Positions 17,462 through 27,091 of a stretch of 64,000 nt of DNA are shown here, piece by piece (positions within the stretch are counted from its first letter, which is position 1; every line of letters starts with the position of its first letter). The stretch comes from JANWHQ01 sp963775275. GTDB taxonomy: Bacteria > Pseudomonadota > Alphaproteobacteria > Caulobacterales > Caulobacteraceae. A model generated the notes under the pieces. The model was not told the origin of the DNA and ran no database searches. It saw only the letters and a list, made by a program, of their open reading frames with translations. The DNA is taken from positions 4,216,001 through 4,280,000 of the forward strand of contig CAVZII010000005.1 in assembly GCA_963775275.1 (NCBI GenBank), in the 5' to 3' direction. The position numbers and the translations under genes are program-made.

Positions 17462-18092
17462 TCAGCTTGCCGACGCCTCGGCGCCGGCGCGCGAACTCGT
17501 AGACGTGATCGACCAGACCGAAGTCCTTGGCCTCCTCGGAGGTCATGAAGTAGTCGCGGTCGAGCGTCTTTTCGATCACCTCGACCGGCTGGCCCGTGTG
17601 CTGGGCGTAGATCTCGTTCAGGCGCCGCTTGGTGCGGATGATGTCCTCGGCGTGCCGTTCGATGTCGGAGGCCTGCCCCGAGAAGCCGCCGGATGGCTGG
17701 TGGACCATGATCCGGGCGTTGGGCAGGGCGATGCGGTGCCCCTTCTCGCCGGCGGCCAGCAGGAACGAGCCCATGGAGGCGGCGAGGCCCATGCACACCG
17801 TCGCCACCGGGCACTTGATGTACTGCATGGTGTCGTAGATCGCGAACCCCGCCGTGACCATGCCGCCCGGCGAGTTGATGTACATGTTCACTTCCTTCTT
17901 GGGGTTCTCGGACTCCAGGAAGAGCAACTGGGCGCACACCAGCGCGGAGACGCCGTCGTCGATCGGCCCGTTCAGGAAGATGATCCGGTCCTTCAGGAGC
18001 CGGGAGAAGATATCGAACGCCCGCTCGCCTCGGCTCGTCTGCTCGACGACCATGGGCACGAGGTTGAGGGCGGTGGTGCGATGATCGGGCAT
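17462..18092 (-). CDS. clpP: ClpP proteolytic subunit, C-terminal frame interrupted
   Basis: Ser in GLAASMGSFLL, His in ARIMVHQPSGG and the following Asp complete the ClpP triad; YINSPGG is the oxyanion strand. The start MPDHRTTALN at 18092 gives the usual pro-region. After DHVYE the annotated frame runs into the antisense of the MetE-like gene. One extra A at 17494-17495 would restore the short natural tail SRAGAEASAS with TGA at 17462-17464 (209 aa). Only the tail is affected, so the peptidase core is intact either way. ClpP associates with ClpX encoded nearby. Confidence 0.9.
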
Positions 18093-18280
18093 GTCGGGCT
18101 CACGGAGGTTCAGCGGCGGTCTGGGCTCTTGCAGCCCCCTTCCTCCCATATCGCGTCGAGTGAGAGTCGTTGCAAGGCGGCGGCGGACGTGGCGCAGTGG
18201 ATTGCGGCGATATATTCCGTCGCCCTGTGCAACGGCTTGCGCGCCCGTCGGCCGGCGGGTCAGTCCGGCGAGGTTGGTTG

Positions 18281-19813
18281 ATGCCCCTTTTGGTCCTGTC
18301 CGCCGCCGAGGCCTTCAAGCAGATCAGGCGAACCTATTCCAGGTGGCCCCGGACTCCGGAGAGCCAGGCCGAGCGGCTGATGCCGCTGGCCCAGCCCGGG
18401 TTCTGGCCTTCATTCACCATCGACAAGCGCGAACCGATCTTCACGGTGGGCTCCTGCTTCGCGCGGAACATCGAAAAGCAGCTGATCCACGAGGGCTACA
18501 ACGTCGCCGCCAGGGACTGGAGGCCGCCCGAGGACACCGGGTTCCGCGCCGATCCGGACGCTCTGCTCAACCGGTACGTCATCTGGTCGATCGCCAACGA
18601 GCTGAAGTGGGGGTTCGGGCACGGCAAGCCGTTCAAGCGCAAGGCGCTCCTGCACGTCGGCAAGGACCGCTGGTTCGACCCGCACCTGCATCCCCTGGTG
18701 TCGCCGGGCCCGCTCGAGGCCGTCGAAACGCGCCGCGCGGCGATCAACGCCTACATGCGCATGGCCGCCGAGGCTCGGGTCATCATCATGACGCTGGGGC
18801 TGGCCGAGGCCTGGTTCGACACCCTGACGGGCTATTACCTGAACGGCGTCCTGCCCACCCGCGTGCGCGAGATCTACGGAGACCGCTTCCAGTTCCACCT
18901 TCTGGACTACGACCAGATCGTCCAGGGCCTCAACTTCATCCACCAGCTGCTGACCCGCTATGGCCGGCCGGATTTCAAGATGCTGGTCACCGTCTCGCCG
19001 GTGGCGATGAACACCACCTTCACCGGCGGTGAGGTGCTGGTCGCCAACACCTACTCCAAGGCCGTGCAGCGCGCCGCCGTCGAGGCGTTCGTGCGCAGCC
19101 ACGACAACGTCGACTACTTCCCGAGCTACGAGAGCGTGATCCTGTCGGACCGCCGACGCGCCTGGCGTGACGACCAGGCCCATGCGTCGGACGAGATCGT
19201 GCGGCTGAACGTGCTGCGCATGATCGAGGCCTACGCCGACCGCGACGGGGCCGAGACGTCCGACCAGGCTTCACGTGCGACCCAGGCCTTCGCCCTGGTG
19301 CAGGCGGCCCGCGAGGCGGCGGGCCTGGACGCGCCGGACGAGACGATCGCCGCCTATCGGGCGGCGGTGGCGATCGCGCCCGAGGAGGGGCTCATCCTCC
19401 TGGAGTTCGGGCGGTTCCTGCATGAGCAGAAGGCGTTCGACGAGGCCGCCGAAGTCGTGCTGGCCGCGACCGGGAAGGGAGCGGGACGCTACGGCGGATT
19501 CTACAACCTTGCCCAGATCTATTCAGCGGCCAAGCGATACGACGACGCCTGGACGGCTCTGGCCAAAGCGAGGGAGTTCCAGCCCACGCGGCTGGGCGTG
19601 CTCGACCTCTCGGCCAACGTCGCACGCCGTCTCGGCCGGCTGGACGAGGCCCTCGCCTTCGCCGAGAAGCACCTGGCGATGGAACCGGCCTCCGAGACTT
19701 CCAAGGCCCGCCTCGAGGCGCTCAGGGAAGAGGCGCGGACCCGGGCCTCCGGACCGGCGCGCCGGCGCCTTGGCTTCGGCGCGGCGCGACGACGGAAGGC
19801 TCAGGCGCCGTAG
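18281..19813 (+). CDS. GSCFA-domain protein with C-terminal TPR-like repeats
   Basis: The motif FTVGSCFARNIEKQL near residue 50 names the GSCFA family, which is distantly related to SGNH/GDSL hydrolases. TLGLAEAWFDTLTGYYLNG and VSPVAMNTTF are conserved family segments. From about residue 380 helical repeats (EEGLILLEFGRFLHEQKAFDEA, AQIYSAAKRYDDAW) look like TPRs. It has 510 residues and no signal peptide. GSCFA proteins often sit in surface-polysaccharide loci and may act on acyl groups, but no substrate is known. It converges on tig and overlaps it by 13 bp. Confidence 0.8.
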   Translation: MPLLVLSAAEAFKQIRRTYSRWPRTPESQAERLMPLAQPGFWPSFTIDKREPIFTVGSCFARNIEKQLIHEGYNVAARDWRPPEDTGFRADPDALLNRYVIWSIANELKWGFGHGKPFKRKALLHVGKDRWFDPHLHPLVSPGPLEAVETRRAAINAYMRMAAEARVIIMTLGLAEAWFDTLTGYYLNGVLPTRVREIYGDRFQFHLLDYDQIVQGLNFIHQLLTRYGRPDFKMLVTVSPVAMNTTFTGGEVLVANTYSKAVQRAAVEAFVRSHDNVDYFPSYESVILSDRRRAWRDDQAHASDEIVRLNVLRMIEAYADRDGAETSDQASRATQAFALVQAAREAAGLDAPDETIAAYRAAVAIAPEEGLILLEFGRFLHEQKAFDEAAEVVLAATGKGAGRYGGFYNLAQIYSAAKRYDDAWTALAKAREFQPTRLGVLDLSANVARRLGRLDEALAFAEKHLAMEPASETSKARLEALREEARTRASGPARRRLGFGAARRRKAQAP

Positions 19814-21165
19814 CGCTCGGGCAGCTCGTCCTCCTCGAGCAGCTTGTCCTTGGAGACCTTCTGATCGGTCACCTTGGCCACGCCGAAGAGGGCGTCCACG
19901 ACCTTGTCCTCGTAGAGCGGCGCCCTGATCTGGGCCATCATCTGCGGGTTCTGCCGGATCGCATCGAACACCTGCTGCTCCTGACCCTGGTAGCGCAGCG
20001 CCTCGTCGCGCGCGGCCTGGAGCACCTCCTGGTCGGAGACCGAAACCTCGTGCTTGCGACCAAGCTCGGCCAGCACCAGGCCCAGCCTCACCCGCCGCTC
20101 GGCGATCTTGCGGTACTCGGCCTTGAGCTGATCCTCGGTCTTGTCCTGGTCCTCCTCGGCGGGCCCTTCGCGCTGGGCCTCGGCCTGGACCTGGGCCCAG
20201 ATATTGTCGAACTCCGCCTCGACCATCCGCGCGGGCAGCGGGAAGTCGTGCTTCTCGTCGAGCTGGTCCAGCAGGGCGCGCTTGAGCTTGAAGCGCGACA
20301 TGGCGCCGTAACGGCTCTCGAGCTGTCCCTTGATTGCGTCCTTCAGCGCCGCAAGGTCGGCCATGCCGAGGGTCTTGGCGAAGTCATCGTCGACCTTGGC
20401 CTCGACCGGCGCCTTGACTTCCTTGACGTCGACGTCGAATTCGGCCGCCTTCCCCTTCAGGCGATCGACCGGATAGTCCTCGGGGAAGGTCACCTTGACC
20501 TCGACCTTGCCGCCCGGCTTGGCGCCCGTCAGCTGCTCCTCGAAGCCGGGGATGAACTGGCCCGAGCCCAGGACGATCTGGGCGTCGGTCGCCGCGCCGC
20601 CTTCGAACGCCTCGCCGTCGATCCGGCCGACGAAGTCCGCCACGACCATGTCGCCGTCCTTGGCCTTCACGGTCTTGCCCGTGCGCGCCTCATAGGTGCG
20701 GTTCTGGGCGGCGAGCTCGGAGACGGCCTCGTCGATCTCGGCCTCGGCGGGCGCATAGACCGGCCGCTTCAGCTTGAGCGTCGCGGCGTCCACCGGCTCG
20801 AACTCGGGGATCACCTCGACCGCGATCTCGTAGGCCAGGTCGGCCTTGCCGGCCAGAACCTGGTCCATGTCGGATTCCAGCTTCAGATCCGGCTGGCCCG
20901 CCGGCCTGAGCTTGGCGTCGTCCAGGGCCTGCTGGGTGGATTCCGACAAGGTCTGCTCGACCACCTCCCCCATCAGCGAGCGGCCGTAGATGCGCCGGAT
21001 GTGGGCCGGCGGCACCTTGCCCGGCCGGAAGCCCTTGAGGTTCAGCTGGGGCGTGATCTCCGCGATCTTGGCCTCGAGCTTGTCGGTCAGGTCCTTGGCC
21101 GACACCCTCACCTCGAAGGTCTTGCTGAGGCCTTCCGCCGATTTTTCAACGATTTGCAAGGACAT
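19801..21165 (-). CDS. tig: Trigger factor
   Basis: A 454-residue ribosome-associated chaperone. The N-terminal ribosome-binding domain contains GFRPGKVPP (family signature G-F-R-x-G-x-x-P). The FKBP-type prolyl isomerase domain includes GDMVVADFVGRIDGEAFEGG and FIPGFEEQLTGA. The C-terminal helical domain follows. The start MSLQIVEKSAEG at 21165 is the usual N-terminus. The gene lies upstream of clpP on the same strand, with the GSCFA gene between them on the opposite strand; in many bacteria tig-clpP-clpX-lon are contiguous, so this is a split version. Confidence 0.95.
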   Translation of the reverse strand: MSLQIVEKSAEGLSKTFEVRVSAKDLTDKLEAKIAEITPQLNLKGFRPGKVPPAHIRRIYGRSLMGEVVEQTLSESTQQALDDAKLRPAGQPDLKLESDMDQVLAGKADLAYEIAVEVIPEFEPVDAATLKLKRPVYAPAEAEIDEAVSELAAQNRTYEARTGKTVKAKDGDMVVADFVGRIDGEAFEGGAATDAQIVLGSGQFIPGFEEQLTGAKPGGKVEVKVTFPEDYPVDRLKGKAAEFDVDVKEVKAPVEAKVDDDFAKTLGMADLAALKDAIKGQLESRYGAMSRFKLKRALLDQLDEKHDFPLPARMVEAEFDNIWAQVQAEAQREGPAEEDQDKTEDQLKAEYRKIAERRVRLGLVLAELGRKHEVSVSDQEVLQAARDEALRYQGQEQQVFDAIRQNPQMMAQIRAPLYEDKVVDALFGVAKVTDQKVSKDKLLEEDELPERYGA

Positions 21166-21280
21166 CCTGAGTCTCAAAGGCAAAGGGAAAACGCCGCATG
21201 CCGGCGCAACGCACGGCGCGGCGGACAGGGCGGCGAGCTTATGTCACGAGCGCGCGCGCCCTCCAAGCCCGGCTTGAGCC

Positions 21281-22822
21281 CTACTTGCACTCGAAGCTGG
21301 ACGCGTCGTCCGGATCACCCGAGCCCTTGTAGTGGGCGGTGGCCGGGTAGGCGCACAAGGGCCGCGACAGCTTGGAGCCGGCCTTGCTGGCGATCAGGCT
21401 GGACGGCGCCACGCCCGTGGTGACCCAGCGATCGATAGCCCCGAGCAGGTCCATCTGGTCGGGGCCCGGTCCGCCGCCGCAGTGGTAGACGCCCGGCGCC
21501 AGGAACAGCCGCACGCTCTGGTCGGCGTTGGGGACCGAGCCCTGGACCTGCTCATAGTAGGTGATGGTGCCGATGGGGCTGGGGCCCGGGTCGGACCAGC
21601 CATGCCAAAGCAGGAGCTTGCCGCCCCGCCCGGTGAAGGCGCTGATCGCGGGATCGTTGGCCTCGTACTGCCTGGCGAAGTCGCTGGAGCGGACCACGCC
21701 CAGCTCCTTGGCGTGGTCGAACTTGGACATATCGAAGTTCGGGTCGCCCAGGAGCGGCCCGCGCAGGCCGCCGAACCCGCCGCCGTTGGTGGCGTCCTTG
21801 GTCTCGCCCGAGGTCTGTACGAACCGCGACCAGCCCGCCTCCCCGCCCCTCTCCATCGGCCAGGCCGCGACCCGGCCGTCGATCTCGCGAACGCCGGCGT
21901 AGGCGGTGCGAAGCGCGTTGACCTGGCCCTCGCTCAGGCACTGGGCCCCGGTCTGGCCCGGCTTGCACTGCAGCTCGGCCGGATCCCACGTGCAGGCGGC
22001 GGGATCGGTGATGACCCCGTCCTTGACCCCGTCCTTGGCGTCGCAGGCGTCGAGAACGGCCTTGTTGACCATGTTCAGCTGGTCGGCGGTGAAGCCCGCG
22101 CCGGGGGCGCTGAAGGTCTGGTCGCGGATGACGGCGGAAAGCTGGACCAGGAGGTTGTAGACCGGCGCGCCGGCCACCACGCCGTTGTAGTCGGCCGGGA
22201 AGCGCTGGGTCTCCATCATTCCCTGGCGGCCGCCGGTCGAGCAGCCCCACCAGTAGGCCTCGGACTGCGGCTTGCCGTAGTAGCGGGCGGTCACGTCCTT
22301 GCCGATGACGGTCATCAGGTGGACCGCGCGGTAGGCGAAGTCCGTGATGGCCTCGGGATTGGACGCCCAGGAGGTGTCCCAGACGCTGGTCGAGCTGTGC
22401 CCGCCGTCCGTCTGGAAGGTGGCGTAGCCGCGCTGGAGGCTGGGCGTGGCGTTGGAGAAGCCGCCAAGCTGGGTATTGCCGGCCCAGCCGCCGCCGCCGA
22501 GCCCGACCACCTTGCCGTTCCAGTCGTCGGGCAGGCGGTAGACCACGCCGATGGTCGATCCGGCCGCCGGCGAGACCACCGCGGTGACCTCGCAGAAGGC
22601 AGGCAGCGACTTGGCCGCGTCGGCGGCGACCATGGTCGCCGACTTGACGGTCGTATGGTCGAACAGGCCCGGCGCGGCCAGCGCCGAGCAGGCGTTGGCC
22701 GCGGCGTGCGCCGCCTGCGGCGCGGTGAGCACCGCGCCCGAGGACATGACGGCCGGGACCCCGCCCACGGCGGCGAGCCCGAAAGCCGTGAAGATAGTGG
22801 TGGCGGGCGCCGAGCGTTTCAT
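21281..22822 (-). CDS. Tannase/feruloyl esterase family protein
   Basis: A secreted alpha/beta hydrolase of 513 residues with an N-terminal signal peptide ending near AAHAAANAC. The nucleophile elbow is GCSTGGRQG, the acid Asp lies in HGWSDPGPSP and the catalytic His in GVYHCGGGPG. Paired cysteines around these are typical of the family. CDAKDGVKDGVITDP resembles the calcium-binding loop of tannases. It should cleave esters of aromatic acids such as ferulate or gallate, which fits with the LigM-like O-demethylase at 36-37 kb, though the two are far apart. Confidence 0.88.
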   Translation of the reverse strand: MKRSAPATTIFTAFGLAAVGGVPAVMSSGAVLTAPQAAHAAANACSALAAPGLFDHTTVKSATMVAADAAKSLPAFCEVTAVVSPAAGSTIGVVYRLPDDWNGKVVGLGGGGWAGNTQLGGFSNATPSLQRGYATFQTDGGHSSTSVWDTSWASNPEAITDFAYRAVHLMTVIGKDVTARYYGKPQSEAYWWGCSTGGRQGMMETQRFPADYNGVVAGAPVYNLLVQLSAVIRDQTFSAPGAGFTADQLNMVNKAVLDACDAKDGVKDGVITDPAACTWDPAELQCKPGQTGAQCLSEGQVNALRTAYAGVREIDGRVAAWPMERGGEAGWSRFVQTSGETKDATNGGGFGGLRGPLLGDPNFDMSKFDHAKELGVVRSSDFARQYEANDPAISAFTGRGGKLLLWHGWSDPGPSPIGTITYYEQVQGSVPNADQSVRLFLAPGVYHCGGGPGPDQMDLLGAIDRWVTTGVAPSSLIASKAGSKLSRPLCAYPATAHYKGSGDPDDASSFECK

Positions 22823-23033
22823 CCGATCTCCCCTGGTGCTTTTGCCGCAAGGCTAGCCAATGCCGCGCCGACGCGCCAGCCGGCGACGCAAAGGCGACGC
22901 TTTCGACCCAGTCGCGGGATCGTGATTCCCGGCCCGGTCCGGCCCACGCTTTTGACATGGTTTGGCCGCCGTCGCCGACATACCTTCGACACGTCGGTGA
23001 TCGGGGCGGGCTCCCGGCGTTCGGGCGCCAGAG

Positions 23034-23219
23034 ATGCGGGACGTGAGCAGGCTGAGGAACTTCATTCGCCAAGCGAACATCTTCGCCGCCCGCGCGGCGG
23101 CGACGAAGGACCGCGTGCGCCGCAACACCCTCCTGTCGCTCGAGCAGTCCTGCCGGGCCCTCGCCGCCCAGGAGGCCGAGGCTGACGACTCCCGGAGCGA
23201 GCCGGCTGATGCGGGCTGA
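23034..23219 (+). CDS. Small hypothetical protein (61 aa)
   Basis: A short basic, helical frame (MRDVSRLRNFIRQANIF.., then AARAAATKDRVRR and LLSLEQSCRAL) with an acidic tail. Small proteins of this plan are common in alphaproteobacteria and unnamed. No clear ribosome site is visible. It lies alone between the esterase and tRNA-Leu. Confidence 0.45.
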   Translation: MRDVSRLRNFIRQANIFAARAAATKDRVRRNTLLSLEQSCRALAAQEAEADDSRSEPADAG

Positions 23220-23292
23220 CGCCAAGGCCCATTGACGCCGGCGATGCGGGCGGCTTGCCGATCCTCCGGCAAGCGCGTTAGACCGCTCGCGA

Positions 23293-23377
23293 GCGGTCGT
23301 GGCGGAACTGGTAGACGCAACGGTTTTAGGTACCGTCGGGGAAACCCGTGGGGGTTCAAGTCCCTCCGGCCGCACCA
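23293..23377 (+). tRNA. tRNA-Leu (anticodon TAG)
   Basis: The acceptor GCGGTCG pairs with CGGCCGC, followed by A and an encoded CCA. The anticodon arm ACGGTTTTAGGTACCGT has TAG in the loop. A long variable arm (CGGGGAAACCCG) is typical of tRNA-Leu. The T loop is GGTTCAAGTCC. Full-length and plausible in all arms. Confidence 0.95.
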
Positions 23378-23412
23378 AAGTCGGGCGCCATGCTCGCCGC
23401 CAATTCTCTGGC

Positions 23413-24204
23413 TCAGCCGTTGAAATTGCGCCGGAGGGGCCGGCCGTTGAGCTTCTGAACCGGCCGGGCGCTCAGCGGATACATGGTGTTGAACAGGTCG
23501 AAGCCCGACCTGGACACCTTCTCGTGGAACCGAAGCACGAACCAGTTCACCGTCTGGTCGCAGGGCGGGGTCGTCAACGAGCCGCGATAGGTGGTGTAGA
23601 GGCCGCGAGCCGCCGGCGGCGGCATCAGCGCCCGGGGATCGATGTCCGTATAGGGGACCGGCGCGCCGTTGCTGTGCTTGATGCGCTGCATGATGGTGGT
23701 GAGCGTGTCGGGCTTCTCCGCCGGATTCACGTCGAGCAGGACCCCCAGCACGCCATACCCGCCGTCAGGGTGGCGGTGGACGAAGTGGACTTCCATCGCC
23801 GCGGCCTTGCCGGCGACCAGATGCTCGCTCGGCGAATGGAAATGGTATTGCACCATCGTGTAGGTCACGCCGCCCGGCCCGCCGACGATCAGCCTGTTGG
23901 ACGTTTCCGGCGTCGAGCCGTTCTTCACATCGAGCTGGATGGTGTGTCCGGTGTCGCGGATCGTTCCGGCGGTCGAGCCGATGTGGACCGCGAGGTTCGG
24001 CAGCTGCGCCTGGATGCTGCCGGTCGACAGGTCAACCGGCGACTGGCGTTCCCCGGACGTGCACACGCCGCCCCAATGGGAGGGCCCGTGGGTCGGATCG
24101 TTCGCCTGATAGTTGAAGAATGTCTCTGAAGCCTTAGCAGCGCTTGCACAAACGGGACAGAGCGCCATTGCGCCCAGGGCTTTGAACACGTCGCGGCGGC
24201 GCAT
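23413..24204 (-). CDS. Periplasmic alpha-type carbonic anhydrase
   Basis: A 263-residue protein. The N-terminal RRRDVFKALG plus a hydrophobic stretch suggests Tat export. The zinc site is visible as QYHFHSPSEH and MEVHFVH (three His). ERQSPVDL, GSLTTPPCDQTVNW and two cysteines expected to form the family disulfide complete the picture. It interconverts carbon dioxide and bicarbonate in the periplasm. Monocistronic, between tRNA-Leu and the divergent SYLF gene. Confidence 0.93.
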   Translation of the reverse strand: MRRRDVFKALGAMALCPVCASAAKASETFFNYQANDPTHGPSHWGGVCTSGERQSPVDLSTGSIQAQLPNLAVHIGSTAGTIRDTGHTIQLDVKNGSTPETSNRLIVGGPGGVTYTMVQYHFHSPSEHLVAGKAAAMEVHFVHRHPDGGYGVLGVLLDVNPAEKPDTLTTIMQRIKHSNGAPVPYTDIDPRALMPPPAARGLYTTYRGSLTTPPCDQTVNWFVLRFHEKVSRSGFDLFNTMYPLSARPVQKLNGRPLRRNFNG

Positions 24205-24423
24205 GGATCAGTCCCCCAGATGTCGTACGAGCCGGCGCGCAGCCTAGCTTCGATCGGCCGGCCCGACCAACGACTTTCGCAAACCAGGGTTGCGTCTGCG
24301 TCGTTCCGGCCCCGCGCGTCCGGCCCTACGCCGAAGCCGGCTCGAATCAGATGGGCGACCGCTGGAAAGACGTCACGCGAGTGGCATACTCAGGCGAGCC
24401 TCGTGACACAGGAGCGGACCGCA

Positions 24424-24987
24424 ATGACATCGACACGCCGAGCCATGGTGACCGGGGCTCTGGCCCTGGCGGGCGCTTCAGGTCCGCTGGCGATCGCGCC
24501 CGCCTATGCCGCGTCCCGGCGTGAGCTGACGCGGGACGGCCGCGAGGCCCTCAGCAAGCTGGAGCGCTCCGAGCCGCGTTCGCGCCTGTTCGCCCGGCGG
24601 GCGCGGGCGGTCCTGGTCTTTCCCAGGATCATCAAGGCGGGCCTGGTGTTCGGCGGCCAGACCGGCGACGGCGTGCTGCTGGAAGGCGGCCGGGCCGCAG
24701 GCTTCTACAACATCACCGGCGGCTCATGGGGCCTGCAGATCGGCGCCCAGACCTTCGGCTTCGCCCTGTTCTTCATGACCAGCTCCTCGCTGCGCTACCT
24801 CGAGCGCAGCGCCGGCTTCTCGGTGGGCACGGGCCCGAGCGTCGTGGTCGTCAAGAAGGGCGCAGGCGCCGAGGTCGACACCACGACCCTCACCCAGGAT
24901 GTCTACGCCTTCCCCTTCAACCAGAAGGGCCTGATGGCGGATCTCAGCCTGCAGGGCGCCAAGATCACGCGCATCCATCCGGGCTGA
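24424..24987 (+). CDS. SYLF-domain (YSC84-like) lipid-binding protein
   Basis: A signal peptide (TSTRRAMVTGALALAGASG.., cut after AYA) is followed by a SYLF/DUF500 domain. FARRARAVLVFPRIIKAGL, GGQTGDGVLL, SWGLQIGAQTFGFALFFMT and DVYAFPFNQKGLMADLSLQG are the conserved strands. The ATG at 24424 follows ACAGGAG. Eukaryotic relatives bind phosphoinositides; the bacterial versions are periplasmic proteins of unclear role. The end GAKITRIHPG is typical. Confidence 0.88.
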   Translation: MTSTRRAMVTGALALAGASGPLAIAPAYAASRRELTRDGREALSKLERSEPRSRLFARRARAVLVFPRIIKAGLVFGGQTGDGVLLEGGRAAGFYNITGGSWGLQIGAQTFGFALFFMTSSSLRYLERSAGFSVGTGPSVVVVKKGAGAEVDTTTLTQDVYAFPFNQKGLMADLSLQGAKITRIHPG

Positions 24988-25059
24988 CGCAGCAGCTGGC
25001 CGCCCCGGGACTGAACGGACCTGAGGACAAGCGGCGACGTCTGGGCTACAGGGGGCGCC

Positions 25060-25473
25060 ATGAGTTCCTGGCGGCGCGAAGGTCGGCTGGGGCGCGGGCT
25101 GGCGCTCGCGCTCGCTATCCTGGCGCTCGCCATCCAGGTCCTGATCCCGCCCGGCTTCATGATCGATGGCGGCGCGGGCCGTCCGGGCGACGAAGCCGGC
25201 TTCCTGGTCATCTGCACCGGCCACGGCCCGATCTCCGCCCTGCTCGACACGGGCTCGCCCAAGACGCCGGCCCACAAGGGCAAGGCGGGCGCGTCCTGCC
25301 CCTTCGCCGGCCACGCCGGGGCTGCGCCCCTGGTCCATGGCGGCCCAGCGATCGCAGCGGCCTGGCGGCCGGCGGAAGCCGCCGACCCCGGCATGTCCGA
25401 CCAGATCGCCGTCGGACGCGGCCTGGCCGCGCCGCCCCCGCCCGCACGGGGCCCGCCCCTCGCCCTGGCTTGA
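25060..25473 (+). CDS. DUF2946-type membrane-anchored protein
   Basis: One N-terminal hydrophobic helix (LALALAILALAIQVLIPPGFM) then LVICTGHGPISALLD, the signature of DUF2946-like proteins, then CPFAGHAGAAPLVH with Cys/His that could contact metal. Proteins of this type commonly precede copper-chaperone genes. The next gene is a PCu(A)C chaperone 78 bp downstream, so an operon for periplasmic copper handling is likely. The role is inferred from context. Confidence 0.7.
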   Translation: MSSWRREGRLGRGLALALAILALAIQVLIPPGFMIDGGAGRPGDEAGFLVICTGHGPISALLDTGSPKTPAHKGKAGASCPFAGHAGAAPLVHGGPAIAAAWRPAEAADPGMSDQIAVGRGLAAPPPPARGPPLALA

Positions 25474-25551
25474 TCGACTGAGCCCGTCCGGCGCCCGCCG
25501 CCGGACGAACCGCCGCCTTGGCGGCCAATCGAACATCCAGAGACCACGACC

Positions 25552-26058
25552 ATGAAGACCCGATCCCTCGCCCCCGCGCTGGCGGCCCTCGCTGCCGTCG
25601 CCGCGCTGGCGCCATGTTCCACCCTGGCGCGCGACTACGCCCGCGGCGCCATCAGGATCAGCCATCCTTGGAGCCCGCCGACGCCGAACGGCGCGCCGAC
25701 GGCCGCCGGCTACCTCGTGATCACCAACACCGGGCGCAGGCCCGACCGCCTGCTCGGCGGCTCCACGCCGGTCGCCGCAAGCCTCGAAGTGCACAGCATG
25801 TCGATGCGAAACGGGATCGCCAGCATGCGGCCCGTGACCGGCGGCCTCGTCATCGGCCCGGGCCAGACGGTGCGGCTCGAGCCCATGGGCGGCTATCACC
25901 TGATGCTGATCGGCCTGAAGCGACCGCTTCGCCTGGGCCAGACGGTGCCGGCCACGCTGAGATTCCAGCACGCGGGCGCCATCAGGATCGAGCTCGGCGT
26001 CGAGCCGCGCCTGGCCGCGCCGCCGCCTCGCGGCCACGCGCACATGGACAAGCACTGA
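25552..26058 (+). CDS. PCu(A)C-type periplasmic copper chaperone
   Basis: After a signal peptide come HPWSPPTPNGAPTAAGYLVI, then EVHSMSMRNG, SMRPV and GGYHLMLIGLK. The ordered His and Met residues match the H-M-x-H-x-M copper(I) site of PCuAC (DUF461) proteins. These deliver copper to the CuA or CuB centre of cytochrome oxidases. The C-terminal His-rich tail (RGHAHMDKH) may add metal affinity. With the flanking genes it forms a copper-type envelope module. Confidence 0.9.
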   Translation: MKTRSLAPALAALAAVAALAPCSTLARDYARGAIRISHPWSPPTPNGAPTAAGYLVITNTGRRPDRLLGGSTPVAASLEVHSMSMRNGIASMRPVTGGLVIGPGQTVRLEPMGGYHLMLIGLKRPLRLGQTVPATLRFQHAGAIRIELGVEPRLAAPPPRGHAHMDKH

Positions 26059-26124
26059 GCCGGGCGCGACGCCCGGCTTGCCCCTGAATCCTCGCTACGC
26101 CGCAAGGCGCAAAGGCAGACTCAA

Positions 26125-27090
26125 ATGAAACCCCTGCTCTCTCCCCTCGCCGGCGCACTCCGACGCGCGTGCGCGCGCCCCACGACCCTGTTCGCCGCCG
26201 TCCTGATCGCGATCCTCGCCGGCCCCTCGGCCAGCTGGGCCTGCGCCTGCGGCTGCGGCGTCTTCGACGTGGCGACCAGCTCGCTCTTCCCCGCCTGCGA
26301 AGGCGGAACCGCCTTCGCCGAATTCAGCTACATGGACCAGAACCGGAACTGGAGCGGGACCTCCCGCGCGCCGGCGGCCGACAACTCCGACAAGCGCATC
26401 GCCACCGACTTCTTCACCTTCGGCGGCCACTACATGTTCAATCGCAAGTGGGGCGTGATGGCCGAGGTCCCGGTCTGGCGGCGCACCTTCACCACGGACG
26501 AAGGAGGGGGCGCGGAGACCTTCGATCACACGGCCCTGGGCGACATCCGCCTGATGGGCGTCTACTCCGGCTTCTCGGCCGACATGTCGACCGGCGTCCT
26601 GTTCGGCCTCAAGCTGCCCACGGGCGACTACACCTACGCCGGCTTCGACCGGGACGTGGCCATCGGCACGGGGACCACCGACCTGATCCTCGGCGCCTAT
26701 CACCTGGGCGCAATCACCCGTGACGCCGCCTGGACCTACTTCGCCCAGGCGAGCTGGCAGCACGCCTTCGCCCGGCGCGCAGGCTACCGGCCGGGCGACG
26801 ACGTCAACGGCGCGGTCGGGATCTATTACGAGCCGGGATCGGTCGGCGACCGGTTCAGCGTGACGCCGCTGCTGCAGCTCATCGGATCGCACCGGCTTCG
26901 CGACAGCGGGCCACAGGCCGATCCCGACAGCACCGGCTACTCGCGCCTGCTGATCGCCCCGGGCGTCGAGCTCAAGGCCGCGTCGTGGAAGCTCTACGGC
27001 GACGTCGAGCTGCCGGTCTATCAGCAGGTGAACGGCGACCAGCTCGTGGCGCCCGCGCTGTTCAAGCTCATCCTCAGCCGCAGTTTCTGA
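26125..27090 (+). CDS. Outer-membrane beta-barrel protein of a copper/metal operon
   Basis: A 321-residue protein with an unusually long signal region ending in SWACACGCGVFDVATSS. The CxCxCG cluster follows the cleavage site. The rest alternates aromatic and polar residues as in beta barrels (FFTFGGHYMFNRKWG, GVLFGLKLPTGDYTY) and ends in F (LILSRSF), the outer-membrane sorting signature. It fits the transporter/MetA-pathway-of-phenol-type barrel family. The location between PCu(A)C and a TlpA-like thioredoxin suggests metal or redox work, but no direct function is known. Confidence 0.7.
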   Translation: MKPLLSPLAGALRRACARPTTLFAAVLIAILAGPSASWACACGCGVFDVATSSLFPACEGGTAFAEFSYMDQNRNWSGTSRAPAADNSDKRIATDFFTFGGHYMFNRKWGVMAEVPVWRRTFTTDEGGGAETFDHTALGDIRLMGVYSGFSADMSTGVLFGLKLPTGDYTYAGFDRDVAIGTGTTDLILGAYHLGAITRDAAWTYFAQASWQHAFARRAGYRPGDDVNGAVGIYYEPGSVGDRFSVTPLLQLIGSHRLRDSGPQADPDSTGYSRLLIAPGVELKAASWKLYGDVELPVYQQVNGDQLVAPALFKLILSRSF

Positions 27091-27091
27091 G

